Shown: positions 1 through 13,500 of the stretch, one piece after another
Numbering within the stretch: the stretch's first letter is position 1
Layout of the letters: each line of letters begins with the position of its first letter
Assembly: GCF_901709675.1 (NCBI RefSeq)
Contig: NC_051093.1
Location: forward strand, 806,001 to 870,000
Reading direction: 5' to 3'
Origin: Syngnathus acus
Taxonomy: Eukaryota > Chordata > Actinopteri > Syngnathiformes > Syngnathidae
DNA: 64,000 nucleotides
The notes under the pieces: model-generated
The model's input: only the letters and a program-made list of their open reading frames with translations
Database searches by the model: none
What the model was told of the DNA's origin: nothing
Program-made: the position numbers and the translations under genes

Positions 1-3000
1 CACCTCCTCTTTCTTCTGCTCGTCACTCTTCTGCTCCAGGTAGAAGGACGAGGGCATATGCTTCCTCGCCGGGGCCTCTTTGGGGGCTTGGCTGACTGGC
101 GGCACATGGGCGACACTCTGGTTGGACAGCCGGAGAGAGGAACTAACGCAGCGGCTACAGAGACGTACCTGGTGTCATGTCAGCGGGCCGCATGCTGATC
201 TTCCTGTGCCGGCCGTCGGAGCCGCTGAGCCAGGCTGAGGCGCTCAGCGCCGGCTCCCAGCACGCTGGCGTGTCTGGGTACAAGTCGTCCTGGAAAAACT
301 CTTTCTGCGTGGGAACACATGAAGGTTGCCAAAGGGCGTTGCGCAAGAAGACCATGCGTAGCACCTCGACCAATATCGTTGGCACCGCGGAAGCCAGACG
401 CCACCAGTCGGTGCCCAATCAGGACACAATGCTACTCAACTCACGCCACCAAGATGGCGCCAAAGCACGACAGACACAAAGTCACTTTGCGCTGGATGCT
501 TGGCTCGCCGAGACTCGCTCAGGCATTGGGACACGCACATGTTCGCTGAGATCCGCTGCGGCTCGCTGAGATCCGCTGCGGCTCGCTGAGACCCGCTGCG
601 GCTCGCTGAGACCCGCTGCGGCTCGCTGAGACCCGCTGCGGCTGGCTGAGAGCTTACCCTGACTCTGGGCACCTTGAAGACCACTGGTTCCACGGTGGTC
701 TTGGTGAGCATCAGGGCCGCGGCTATCTCCACCTCGCGCACGTTACATTCGCTCTTGGGGAGGAAGGCCAAGCCCTGCACTCCAGCAGAGTCGAGAGTCG
801 GAGACACTCCCGGGAAGGGGGCGGCCATTGGAAGATGAGAGCGCTTACCTTGTGTGGCTCGGCACTGTTAAATGCGGTGCACTCCACAAAGTAGGGCTCC
901 TCGGGGAGCAGCTGGTAAATGCGCACCCGGGTGTCCCCCTTGAAGACAAAAACAGGCCTTGACTATTTAATGGGCATTCTAGTTTCTCATGCTTACCTTC
1001 CCACTGAGGAAAAGCAGCCTGGTGTCCGGGTCGTAGAAGGGGATGAGCGTGGAGGGCGAGACGTCCACGCAGACGCTGACCACCGCTCCGGAGCATAGCG
1101 AGGCGACTGAGTACAGGTAGAGGCCTCGCTCGCTGCGGCTGCACAGCAACACATTCAGGTGGACATAGCGCAGAGATGGACTCACCATGAAGTGTCCAAG
1201 AACAAAGTACCTGTTAAATCCAGACACCAGCAGGTGCCGGCCCTCACACACCCACAGCACACGAGCGCCTCTGTGGCCCTCAGGCCCTGGACCTTCCTGA
1301 GTTGGTGAAACGCACGTATTCAGTCCGCCTGTCTTGATACTTGACAGTGAAGCGTTTCTCAGTTGACACGACATGAAAACCTTACAGCATTTGCAAGCCA
1401 GCACCAACCTGCAAGGGCGCGTCCGACTTGCGTGGGTCGTAGATGCGAATTTTACCATCTTTGCAGACAGTGGACAGCAGCTTGCCATCGGGGCTCCAAG
1501 CCATGCAGAACACCTGAAGGAAAACAAGGCGGATTACCATGCTTAGCAAAGCGTCGCAGGGCGGCTTCTGCCTTCAGCACATGGTGACACACTTTGCAAA
1601 GACTTGAGTGGGCCACCTGATCTCGGTGTCCGGTGAGCAGCTGCACCTGCCGGCCTTCTCGCAGGTTCCACAGTCGCACGGTGAGGTCGTAAGACGAGGA
1701 CGCCAGGAGGTCGTTGGCCAAAGGGTGGAACTTGATGGAGTAGATTTTCTCCGTGTGGCCTACAAGCAAGAACTTGATTTTCTGTCCACAAGCGTCCTCG
1801 TGCCCTGGCTTTTGGCGTTCTCACCTCGCAGGACCAATTCGGGCTCGGTTAGCGTCTCTTGGGGGCCACGCTCCGGTACCCGCCACACTCGGATTTTGGA
1901 ATCCTCGCCAGCTAGTCGCAGGTGACCACATTCAAGTTGGGGGAAAGCCTTCCCCGAAGACACTAAACGTGCGCTCACTCACCCACAGCGAGTCGATGCG
2001 TGTCAAAGGGGTCCCAGCAAAGGTCCGCCACATTGACCGAGTTCTGGATAGTGGGCAAAGCGGCGTCCGGCAACTTGCCCGGTCGGGAGCGCTGGCGGAA
2101 AAGCCACCACCCGTTTCTCGGTTCACATCTTTCTTTCACGCTTTTGGCTTTGCTCTCTACGGCGGGCAGCATACCTCAAAGACTGCAATCTGACCGCCGG
2201 ACGTGGCGAGGGGCACGGCCACACGCTGGTGATTGACGCAGAATTCGTCGCACTCGCCCGGTGTGGTCAGGTTGAGGTTGCGTACGTTGGTGATGTGCGT
2301 GTCACGGTGCAGCACCGCGCCCTGGATGTGTCGAAACTTGGAGCTCGGTCCTGCGTGTCGCGCCGGTCCAAAAGAGCACAAATTCAATTCAATGCACGCA
2401 ATGCAGACTGTTGGGTCAACGCGCACCTAAATAAACAACCAAGTCGAACATTTTATTGTGCTGTAGAAATGGAGAGCGCCGTCTTTTCTAAAGCTAAAGC
2501 TATTTGAGCATTTCATTCAATGGCCATGTTTCTGCTTCTAGAGGAAGCTTGTAGCGCACTTGGCCGATGCATAGCTTGCCGCCGTTGCTACTCACTTAGA
2601 GCTAGGACAAATGTGCACTTGTTTGTGTGTGTTCAGACCGAGAAAGTTGTGGAAGGCCTTGGCCGCCTGGCCTGGACTCGGTGAGGGGACGAAGTCCGAG
2701 GTGGACGAGGGGTAGAAAGAGTCGGCCGCGCTGCCGTCGGGGGTGCTCAGAGGAGGAGCAGGCCTCTCGCCGGAGGCAGGAGGCCCACTGGAGGCAGGAG
2801 GCTCATTGAAGGCCGGAGGCCCGCCGACCGCGTCCTGTTGCAAAGAGTCAACACTTGAGCACATTTCCTCTTGGCTGCAAAACAGTGGCAGGCAGAAAAT
2901 CAATCCGTTTCCACCTTGCGCTCACCGCTGCCACCATGCTTCCTGGGCCGCTCGTCCGGATGGAGGCTGACTTTGTCGACCTGAGAAGAAAGGGCAGCAA

Positions 3001-6000
3001 TAGTTGGAGGCTTTGAGTTGATCCGTCCATCCACCGCCTTGCGTCGCTGACCTGCTTGTTTCCCCCCCGCCACCACTCTGCCGCAGTCATGGCTGGACTG
3101 ACGCCCGCCGTGTCGGGGTAGAGGTCGGCGTGGAAGTCGTGGCCGCAATTCTGACGCAAAAGGCGCATTTGAGCAAACGAGCAGGTGTTGTATAGCGTGG
3201 GCAGGCGAGTCGAAAAAGGCAAACCTTCCGGGGGACTTGGTAGCTGATGGGAACGATGCAGCTGTCCGTCAGCTGGAGCACTCGCATTACTTCGCAAGAC
3301 AAGACGTCCAGCGCCAGCTTGGGCACTGCAGTCACGCCGCGGGTTGCCAGGTCACTTACGCAGTGGCTCACTACACTTGCACCGTTGAATGGACACAATT
3401 AGTGTCCGGGCGGAGACTTTGCAATGCATATTAAAATACAGTGTATCATATTCTCATGAATCATAGTAAAACAATGGAAAATAACAACAGTTAACAGTTA
3501 ATGAAATGCCTAGAGTGGCACTTTCTACAGCTGAGTTAAAAAAATAAAAAAACAACAAGCAAAAAGCGAGCCCATTTGACCAAGTGGAGGAGTAAAACTG
3601 GCCTTGCGAGAGGAAGGGCTCCGAGGTGGATAACTCCAAGCAGTCCGCCGCTGTGTCGCCCTGGGCAGAAAAAAAACATCTCCAAGTTAGAACCCACGCA
3701 GAAGACAAAACCCGGATCGTTCGGCTCCACAATGAACAAATGTTACCATGCCAGCCAGCACCAGCAAACTTGTGTCTGCATCAAGGAGAGGAATGAGCGT
3801 TCTGCAAGGACAACAGACAAACATTAGCCTTGGACTTTTTTTATTAATGGCATCTTTTCAGGGGGGGGCAATTTACAATGGTAAACCTCATCTTTCAACT
3901 ATCCATGACAAGAACGAGCAATCATTGCACACATGCACTGCCAGATGGCGCAACACACCTAAAGGAAAAACTTGCAATGGCGTGTTTTTTTCCATAGCTC
4001 AAGGCCTTGTTCAACTTCAGTTTTTCTTCCAGAAGGTGGGGACGCCTGGAAACTGTTTTGAATTGTGAGTCTTCACTTCACTTGATGGCTAGACCACAGC
4101 AACAATGAAGTTTCATCAGCTGTAGCTTTGAGCAAGCGCCACTCATTTGCAGTGTGGGCGGCAAAGGGTGAACATGTGCTCGGACTCTCTGCAAGTCGCC
4201 AATAAAATCCACAAGACTTGTTGCTTGGAAAAAAAAAGTCACTTCAGCAGTTGCTTAATTGTCAAGTGTGGGGGTCGTGCCCTTCCTCAAAACGGAGCCC
4301 TTTGGAATAGAGCAGGGGTGGGCAAACGTTTTGACTTGCGGGCCGAATTGGGTTCTAAATTTTGACCGGGGGGCCGAACCAGGGGCAGATGGATGTAGTG
4401 TTTGTGTGAAGTAATATAAATTGCATAAAAGGTTTTTACTTTTAGTAGATACTAAAGCATGGATATTAAAAAAAAGCTTTTTGAAAACAAATGCATTTAT
4501 TAACAACATTAAAAAAATATTTCACCAAAAAACTACTATCAGTGATTCTTATTAAATAAGACACTGTTATGATGAATAACATTTTCCATCACTTCAGCGC
4601 CTGCAGGTCAGATTTATGAAATATGTTTATCTAATGAGGCGAAATCACATCCAACGGCAAACATTCTGACCAAATACATCATCTTGAAGAATCAGTGAAA
4701 GAATACATCTAAATAAAGTAATAAAGATATCAATGGTATTGTTGGTTTCCCTTTTTGGCTAGTGCATCATAGTCTGGAGTAAAATTTGTTGTGGTCATTT
4801 TTAGGATAGAGCCGAGGTGTCGGTCCGTTAACCTAGATCTGTGACGGGCTTTGTTGACGTTCATGTGGCTGAACGTCTTCTCACACACGTAGGTCGAGCC
4901 AAATTGTCCACTCTTTTTTAACATTCGGCACTCACTGTCCACCTTTCTTTTCTTCGGGCCACTCATTTTAATGGAAGGATTCCAGGGGAAGGTTTGTGGG
5001 TGGCATTAGCGTAAAACTGTATCTGAAAACTCAGCGCGCGAATTACGAGAATATTGACGTCACAGCCTACACTCGAAATTCGGCACTGATAGATGAAATT
5101 ACTACGTACTACTGAGTACGCACGCACACGCACTTGTGAGTGTGCACCGAGCTTTCTGACACGGCTCCCAGGAGTAAATGCGCGGGCGGGCGCTTCCCCA
5201 TCTACTGGGGAAACATAGTAATTGCAGGGAAAATGACCCAAAAAAAATTTATAATACAATTTATTCAGGTTTGGCGGGCCGGATTAAACGGCCCCGTGGG
5301 CCGGATGTGGCCCGCGGGCCGTAGTTTGCCCATCCCTGGAATAGAGTGTGACATAAGCATGCATGCTCTTTGGTGTATTTTGGCAGCCACTTTTTTCTAA
5401 TACGTGGACGAGAAAACAGGTAAGACATTTGCACAAATACATACACCATAAAACAAAGACATTTGCACAATATCTAAGCTTCGTCACGAGCTGCGCTGCG
5501 GAAAACAGCAAACGAGACTTGACGGCATACCTTCGGCTGGAAAATCTCCTTCATCCTCTTACCTTTGGCACAGTAGCGCTTTTGTGCTCCAATGAACGCA
5601 TCAACAATATTGATCAATTGCAACTCTTTTCTTGTGCTTGGTTGAGGGGATAGCTTTTTCCCATGTTTGAGTTGGTAAACACCTCAGTTCCCACAGCGCT
5701 CCTTTTCCGGCCGTCTGCACCACCTTGCCACCCCCCCCTTCTCTCAGCATGCCTCCAACGCATTTATACCCCACTAAATGCCCTTCCCTTTGCATTCCAC
5801 TCTGATGTTCGATGCGTTTTTTCACAGTAGCAAGAGGCTTGAATGGGTCTAATATTAGGGGCAGCTTCTTTTGGCTGGCGTGGTTCGAGCTGGGCTTCAC
5901 CAAAGGCCCGCTTTGCTACACCTTGGCATTTGTAATACGGCAGAATGGACGCACGCACCTTCACCCAGCGACTGAATGTTGTGACTGCCGCTTATCAGAG

Positions 6001-7552
6001 CGGCCGCCTTTTATCACTCCATCTGTCTGCAACCCCAAGGGTCTCGGCACAACACAAGTCGCCGACTCAAGTCCACGTGCAACTCAGTCGCCGGGCAAGA
6101 AACTTCCACTGGTGCTGGATAAGGATCACTCCAAAAACCCCAACACGCAAGGAACGATGTTTTCAAAGCTGCGGCGACCATGAGAGCGACATGCAGGATG
6201 CACGGCCATTCAAGTCAAGTGTCACAATCAGCGCCGAAGAATCTCCACCTCCCAAAGAATGATTCCCTTTCTCTGCCCGCCTTCAACACACTTTTTTTCC
6301 TCCGTCAAGCTCAACCTTCATGTCCCAAATGGGGCGAGCTGCGGTGAGAAGCACTAAAAAAGCCTCTCGAGAGCCGCCACATATACTGGAGGGGAGAGAA
6401 AAAAATGAAAGCTGAAAAAGAAAGACAGAGGGACAAAAAAATTAGATGACCGTGGCGTTATAAATCACGACATGTGCGTGTGACTTCATGCTTTGAACGC
6501 TGGGCCACCACGCGGGACAGTCAGAAAGAGAAAGTGGTCATTAGTGGCAACGGTGGCTAGGAGTCAAAAAGGCCTAGATAGAGCGGGCCTACGCAACAGA
6601 CTCCGGCTCGGGGTGCTTTGTTGCTGGCCGCAGTCGAGCAAACACGCAATTACGTTTGGACTTTGCCACTGGTCTGTCGGACTGCTACATCTTGATCAAC
6701 GGCAAGAAAGCTTCCAGTGGCGTGGCCGCATGCTTGTGTAATACACAAGCCGCCATTTTTCTTCTTCCCAATAGAGCGCTTTGGTACAATTGCAAGAGTA
6801 TTTCCCACGGCCGTCCCGCTCTTGCCCATCACAGAGCCATTTGCAGCTCTTGTCCTTATGGAGCCGAGGATGGTGGGATCCATCCGGCTTCTGTTTCACA
6901 AAAGGCTTACACATGGCACCTGTCCCGGCACATTTAGGCGTGACGGGACGACGTGTTGGAAGGCTCATGTGCGCAAACGCGAATGCAGATGAGCCAACAA
7001 GCTCTCAGCCTCGGAGGAACGAGGATTTAACGGGGCCTCCCGCAGCAAATAATCAAAAAGTTTCCTTCCCAGGCTTCACTCAAGTGCTGAGCTTATTATC
7101 CCTTGTTGGCTGGAGTACACACGCACACACACAGTGAAGAACCTGATTTTGGGGGGTTGTTTGGTACAAAATGCTTAGGCTTGATTTGTGCCGTTTATGC
7201 TACAAAACTTCAACTGGAAACTAATCTCCCCTTGCTTGCTATGATAGCACATTGCAGATGCTACATGTTTGTCATAAACTGCCGCGCCGCTTGGACTTGC
7301 GTTGAAAATTGAAGTAAGTTGAGCATTTGACAAGCAAGGGCAGGGCTTAAGATCAATGAGCTGCAAGCAAGATGACGGCACATGCAAATCCACCGCAAAC
7401 AATCTGCGTCAGGGAGGGAGGGAGGGAGGGAGGGAGGGAGGGAGGGAGGGAGGAGAGTGCAGAGAATCTTTGAAACAGGTCGCGCGAGTACAAGTGAGCA
7501 GAAGTGCGTCCGGAATGTGCGCTGCAAGGTGACTCCGGCTCCTCCCTCCCAC

Positions 7553-7593
<41 letters not shown>

Positions 7594-10500
7594 AAAAAGC
7601 AACACGAAAGAAAGCCTTTTTCCCGTGTGCGGAGCAGAGGCAGCAGGCGAGCTGGCGGGCAAGCGCGCAATTTTGACGACATTTCAACGGTGCCTGTGGA
7701 CTTTACAGCACGATAGAAAGGAAACAAAAGCCAAGTTAAGGTAAAACTTTTCACTTTCTTTGCAGCTGGGTTCCACGCGTAAAACGGCTGGACGCGCTGG
7801 CTCACTTTTGGAGCAGCAGCGTTGTCATGGCTTGCTCGCATTGGGCTTTTGTGCTGGTGAAACACAGCAAATGGTCGGATGAGCAGAAGCGAGAACCTGA
7901 CAGGCAGGCCAGAGTGGGAGCCGGCGGGCTCTTGTTGGCTTACAAGTCGAGCTGAGGGAACTCGGAGGGGCTTTGGATCAATATGTACAAAAGATATTCC
8001 CAGTAGTCGATCATATCCAACACACAGATCCTCTGAACATTGCTATGTCCTTTTGGTTTCATGACTGCACACCAACTTTGGAGTCACACAGCCGGCCTCA
8101 GGCATTGTGTGGGAATAAATGAGCACTCCAGCACAGGAACTGGAGATTCCAAATGACACTTGGCAACCTAACGAGGGTGCTACTGCTGATGCTACTGCTG
8201 CTTCTGCTTTTCATCAAGCGGCAGTCAGGAAGCTGTTGATGAGTTACGCAAATGGATGGGAAGAGAAAGCGCTCGGCAGAATGTGAGCGGCGGGCAGCGG
8301 GCCGTTTTGGGCAGCGTTGGCGAGTGTGCAAAGTGGAACTGAAAAATGTTGCAGTGCACATCAAGCAGCGAGAATAGTGGCAAGTATCGCATGAAGCGGA
8401 TTTTTTTGAGTTGAAGACCGGTGAATGACAAAAAGGATGAGAGACGGCTGACTGATAGGAGGGCAAAAGATCCAACAACCCCCACCTTTCTGGGCGGGTA
8501 TGCGGGAGACGCATGAGGATGGGACGAGAGGGAGTACAGGGCGGATGCTCGTCCCAGAAAAGCCACCGCAAATTGCAGCCTTTTCAGCGGGGGCCCCTCG
8601 CGTACAAAAAAAAAGCAAAAAGAGCACTTAATGTAAGGCTGTAATTAGTTGGGGGGCGGGGGGGGGGGGTGGGGGGGGGACCGGACCTGACGAGGCAAAA
8701 GCACACAGGAGTGAGCATGCGCACGAGCAGGGCCGATCCCGCAGGACCCGCATGATACCAGTTGAGCACAAACGCAAAAGTGACAATTTAAGCAAAGTGG
8801 CTGCTTTTTTGCAAAGGTAAGCTCCCTGCGAATTGCAAGCAGTCTAACTGGCGTAAGAAGCAAAGGGGGAACACCCCGAACTGCCACCACCGATTCAAAC
8901 GGCGTACGGCAGAGTGCTCGCTTTCCAGCGGACGCCTATACCGGTATTGGCGGCTTAAGCCAATGGCGCGCTCCACCTTCGCTACGCGCCCCATCCGCCT
9001 GGGTCCGAAGTCGTTCTTAGTAAAGAAAACAATGTTGCTCTTTGAGCAGCCGGCTTTTTTTTTGCGACACAGGCTTTAGTAAGCGCTTTGGTGGTTGCAG
9101 GTGACGTCGTCTCTGGACCCGAGCCGGCCAGACCCGAGTGGAGCCACGCTAGAGTTAGAGTGCCTTCAGCGGGTGAGTGATGGCTCAAATGCTACAGTGT
9201 TCCATACAGGCTGAGGGGTGCAATGAGCAAGCCCATTTTCACATTGTTTCTTTCCCGTCCCGACGCCGTAAATGCCTGGAAATCAAAGGACGGCAACCGT
9301 GTTGGCCTCTCGACCTTTGGTTGCACACAGCTAACTCTCGCTAATTGCTTTGGGACCTCCTCCACGGCAGCCTGGTTTTGCTCAGCGAGGTGGGGGAGGG
9401 GGCGCGGCAAACAGAGGCAGGAGAGTGTGTGCGTGTTGCTGCTACTTATGCTCCAGTTGTGTTGACTTGACGCACGCACACATTCTTCAAGTGGAGGAAT
9501 GCATAGCCGGCGCTCGCTTCCGAGAATATTTGCCACGCACGGTGTCCGATGCGGCAGCAACGAGGCCGACGCGTAAAAGCTCACCAGGCACGTGCTCCCA
9601 CTATCTGCGAGGGACAAAGATTTGCGAGATTGCAGCAGATCGCTCGGATTTGTCACGAAACATTGAGCTGCCTCAGCGGGAGCTTTACGTATCAATGAGC
9701 TAAGCTGATGAAATTCAAACGTTGACGTGTGTTACTGCCCAACTTTAGCCGATGGATAGACTGTACGTCATTGGGTCACTGTTAGCAAAAGCACACATTA
9801 ACACACACAAACTGAATATGTGGCGATGCAATACAATCAGACCGACAACATGAAATCTCAAGATTGTTCGATTTGCCACGCATGCACAATTAGCAAGTGG
9901 CTGACCAGGCCTTGCGCTAACTGACCAGTGGTTTGGCGATCCTATTTACAATGCGCTCCGTAATTAATATTGGACAATTTCACATGGCACAGCTGAACAT
10001 CTCACGGCACACCAGTGGTTGGGAAACACAGGTGCGTTTACAATGCAGAGTGTGGAAGACCATTGGACTAAAACAAAAAAGGACACACCTATTGATTGAC
10101 TTCATCGAGCATCTCTCTTACGCTCGCCGTCAGCTAGCTTGTGAGCTAACGCTGCGCTCCTCCATCCATCCATCCATCCATCTTCTACCGCTTATCCGGG
10201 GTCGGGTCGCGGGGGCAGCAGCTTCAGGAGGGACTCCCAGACTTCCCTCTCCCCAGCCACTTCATCCAGCTCATCCTGGTGGATCCCAAGGCGTTCCCAG
10301 GCCAGCTGAGAGACATAGTCTCTCCAGCGCGTCCTGGGTCGTCCCCGGGGTCTCCTACCGGTGGGACATGCCCGGAACACCTCCCCAGGGAGGCGTCCAG
10401 GAGGCATCCTGATGAGATGCCCGAGCCACCTCATCTGGCTCCTCTCAACGTGGAGGAGTAGCGACTCTACTCCGAGTCTCTCCCGGATGACCGAGCTTCT

Positions 10501-13500
10501 CACCCTATCTCTAAGGGAGAGCCCGGACATCCTGCGGAGAAAACTCATTTCGGCCGCTTGTATCCGGGATCTCGTTCTTTCGGTCACGACCCATAGCTCG
10601 TGACCATAGGTGAGGGTAGGAGCGTAAATTGACCGGTAAATTGAGAGCTTTGCCTTTTGGCTCAGCTCTCTCTTTACCACGACAGACCGGTACAGAGTCC
10701 GCATTACTGCCGACGCTGCACCGATCCGCCTGTCGATCTCGCGCTCCATCCTCCCCTCACTCGTGAACAAGACCCCAAGATACTTGAACTCCTCCACTTG
10801 GGGCAGGATCTCATCCCCGATCCGGAGAGGCATTCCACCCTTTTCCGATCGAGGACCATGGACTCGGATTTGGAGGTGTGCTTCTGTTCTACTTAATTAA
10901 GCAGCCCAAAAATCACATCTTATGGTGTATTCAGACCAGAAAAGTCCTTTAGTCCGCTTGTTTGGTTCGGACCAAAAGCAGACTTAGGGTGTATTCAGAC
11001 CAGAAAAGTCCTATAGTCCGCTTGTTTGGTCCGGACCAAAAGCGGACTTAATTTCTTTCGTTTGGTGTGGTTCCTATTCAGACTGTACATTTTGCAAGTG
11101 AAGTATACACATCCATGCTTGTGACGATTTGTGCTCCCATTGGACAGCAATGACCAGGGCGGCACACAGAACACAGACCCGTAAATGGCGGAAAACATGC
11201 GAGTCCTACGAACTGCGTTCCTGCTCTGCATATTTGTGCCGTTGCTGCGGATCTTCGCTGTTTGTATTCACACCTGAAGCAAACCGCAGCTTGGAAGTCC
11301 GTTTCTTTAATACGCACCAAGATTCGTTTGCGTATATTCACACCTGCACAAATGATCTGGACCAGCGTTACAATTGAACCCTGGTCCCTTTAAAGTGGAC
11401 CAAATAGTCAAGTCTGAATACACCCTTAATGTACAGCATTCTTTGAATTTGCTTGAAGGCTAATTGTAAATGCATATTATTTCGTTCATTGTGAAATAAA
11501 TAAATGGCCAGCGAGCAAATGTTTGTGCCACTTGTGCAAATCTCAATGCTCCTCTTTCCACCCTCTAAGAAAAAAAATCTCACCATCATAAAAAAAATCA
11601 ACCTTCCACCGCAAAAAAATGCACGTTATTTCGTTCATTGTGAAATAAATAAATGGGCAGCCAGCGAATGTTTGTGCCGCTTGTGCAAATCTCAATGCTC
11701 CTCTTTCCACCCTTTCAATGCTGTCCTCCGCAAATAAATAAATAAATAAATGCCGTCCTAACCACAAATTATACCGTTAAAAGAAGACACGCTAATAACA
11801 AGTCAGTAAGCGCTGACATTCCGACAATTACAATGCATGTTTGGTGAGGAATGTTGGTCATCAATTCAAAGCGTCTGCATGTGGAAAGACACGCTCAATC
11901 CGTCATTCATCAGGCTCCAAAAAGCAGGACACCACATCCTCTATGATGACAAGATCATAGATGAAGAAACTCCTATTGGGGCCAGTTATTATATTCCACC
12001 CTCCACCTCCCCTCGTTAGGTCATACAGGTACAACCGGTGACAGACTGTAATCTGTGACACGCAACGGCACACATACTTGGCAGTCCATCATGAACGTAG
12101 CAGACATATTTAGACTGAACAGGTATACGTACACCTGCCGAGGCGCTTTCTGTCTCTAACCTTTGCTTATCCGCCTTCGTCCTCCCCAAAATCTCGCTCG
12201 TCCATCACAAATCCTTAGTCACAATGACACATGACCCCGCCGGATTATGGATAACAAGATCCATCTGTAGTTGCGTGTGGACACTGCTGACATCAGAGAA
12301 GAGGATGACAAACACGGGGCCGTGCCATGGACAAACAACGTGGAAAGAGTCGAGGGACTCCCTCCCATCAGTCTGAGCAATTCTCTGCATTTTGCCTGTC
12401 CGGATCCAATCGTGGCTTCCCATCAACAGACGCCCACGAGGCGCCGTTACTGCTTCTGCGTCTGTCGATGGGGGAGGTGTGTTCTCTGTTTTGGAGTCAG
12501 AGCAATCAACACTTTAGCTATTTTCCAATTAACGTTAGGGCAAACAAGCCAAAGCCGAATCCCGTGTGTTGCAAAAGGCAGACAAACCAACGAGGGGCAA
12601 GCAGCATGAACGACTGACCGCCGCTAAACACGCCATCACCACACGACCGGAGGATTGCACAAAGGAACTCATTTATAACAACCGCTGGAGCGCATCTGTT
12701 TTTTTTTTTCTCTCTCTCCAAGCTGTCATTCATTTACGACCAGCACCCTTCTCTTTTAAATCTGTCATCTTGAAAAGTTCTTGTTGCTCTCCGCATGCCA
12801 AGGCTGTGACACAGACAATTGCGCTTCTTTAAACTCAGCTGCCGGCAGGCTGAGGAATGTCTCAACAAGCTTGCAAGGGGGGAAAGACGCCGAGCCCAAA
12901 GGAGGGAAGGAGGACGAGCTTTCCGCAGCGCCCCAAAGCAAGCCCTCCATTACGTTGCAGTCGCCGTTGTTTTCAAACTCTTCTCTCAACATCCCTCAGG
13001 TGTCGTCCACCAACGAAGCCGCCGCCCCCCAAATGACGGGCTTTATGGCCAGTAGGTCAACTGAGTCCTGGCGTCATTATTCAGGATGGCGCCGCATGTC
13101 GGGATGATTCGGACTCAGCACATGAGAGCAGGAAAAATAAGATATGCTGGAATCTTTTCCAGAGGGGGCTGCAAAAGAAAGGCCTCTGAAAAGGCCGCGG
13201 CTGAGATGATACAGGCTCTTTTTCTACAGCTCCCCAAATGCCCCCCACCTTGAGTTAGCATGCTGGTAAAAACAAAGACGCACAACAGTGATGGCAATGT
13301 CACGCATTGAGATTGATGAAAATGGCTTGGACACGTATGGCCTGACAACCCCGCGCGAGAACAGAGCACTCCGTGTGTGGTCTCAAAAGCATTCCACATA
13401 CTTGGTGAAGGTATGAGCGCTGCAGAGACACAAACGACTGAAGCAATAAAGTCCCAAAAGTATGCGCAGCCTTTGCTATGAGGAAATGAGAGCTTTTAGC

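Larger units (their letters stand above)
5347..10156. other. intronic stretch without genes
   Basis: I see no supportable coding exon here. The stretch holds a GGGA tetranucleotide array (about 7412-7453), a CAGC-type array (about 7553-7593), a G-rich cluster (about 8650-8681) and short CA-rich runs. The long reading frames across the tetranucleotide arrays are low-complexity artefacts. Confidence 0.7.

Noticed and set aside
177-569. Plus-strand frame over coro7 exon 25
   Set aside because: Antisense shadow of the exon plus the minisatellite; no homology.
541-650. CRISPR-like array
   Set aside because: The 20-bp units are directly adjacent with no spacers, in a vertebrate intron.
3536-3739. 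Minus-strand frame reading EPNDPGFVFCVG as a coro7 exon
   Set aside because: It is intron sequence; the correct exon is 3801-3747 (LLDADTSLLVLAG), which joins in phase to 3660.
7353-7865. 170-codon minus frame across the tetranucleotide arrays
   Set aside because: Composition is driven by the GGGA and CAGC repeats (Pro-Ser-Leu and Gly-Trp-Leu-Ala runs).
11837-12019. 60-codon plus frame opening MFGEECWSSIQ
   Set aside because: No splice context, no family resemblance and close to repeats; likely chance.
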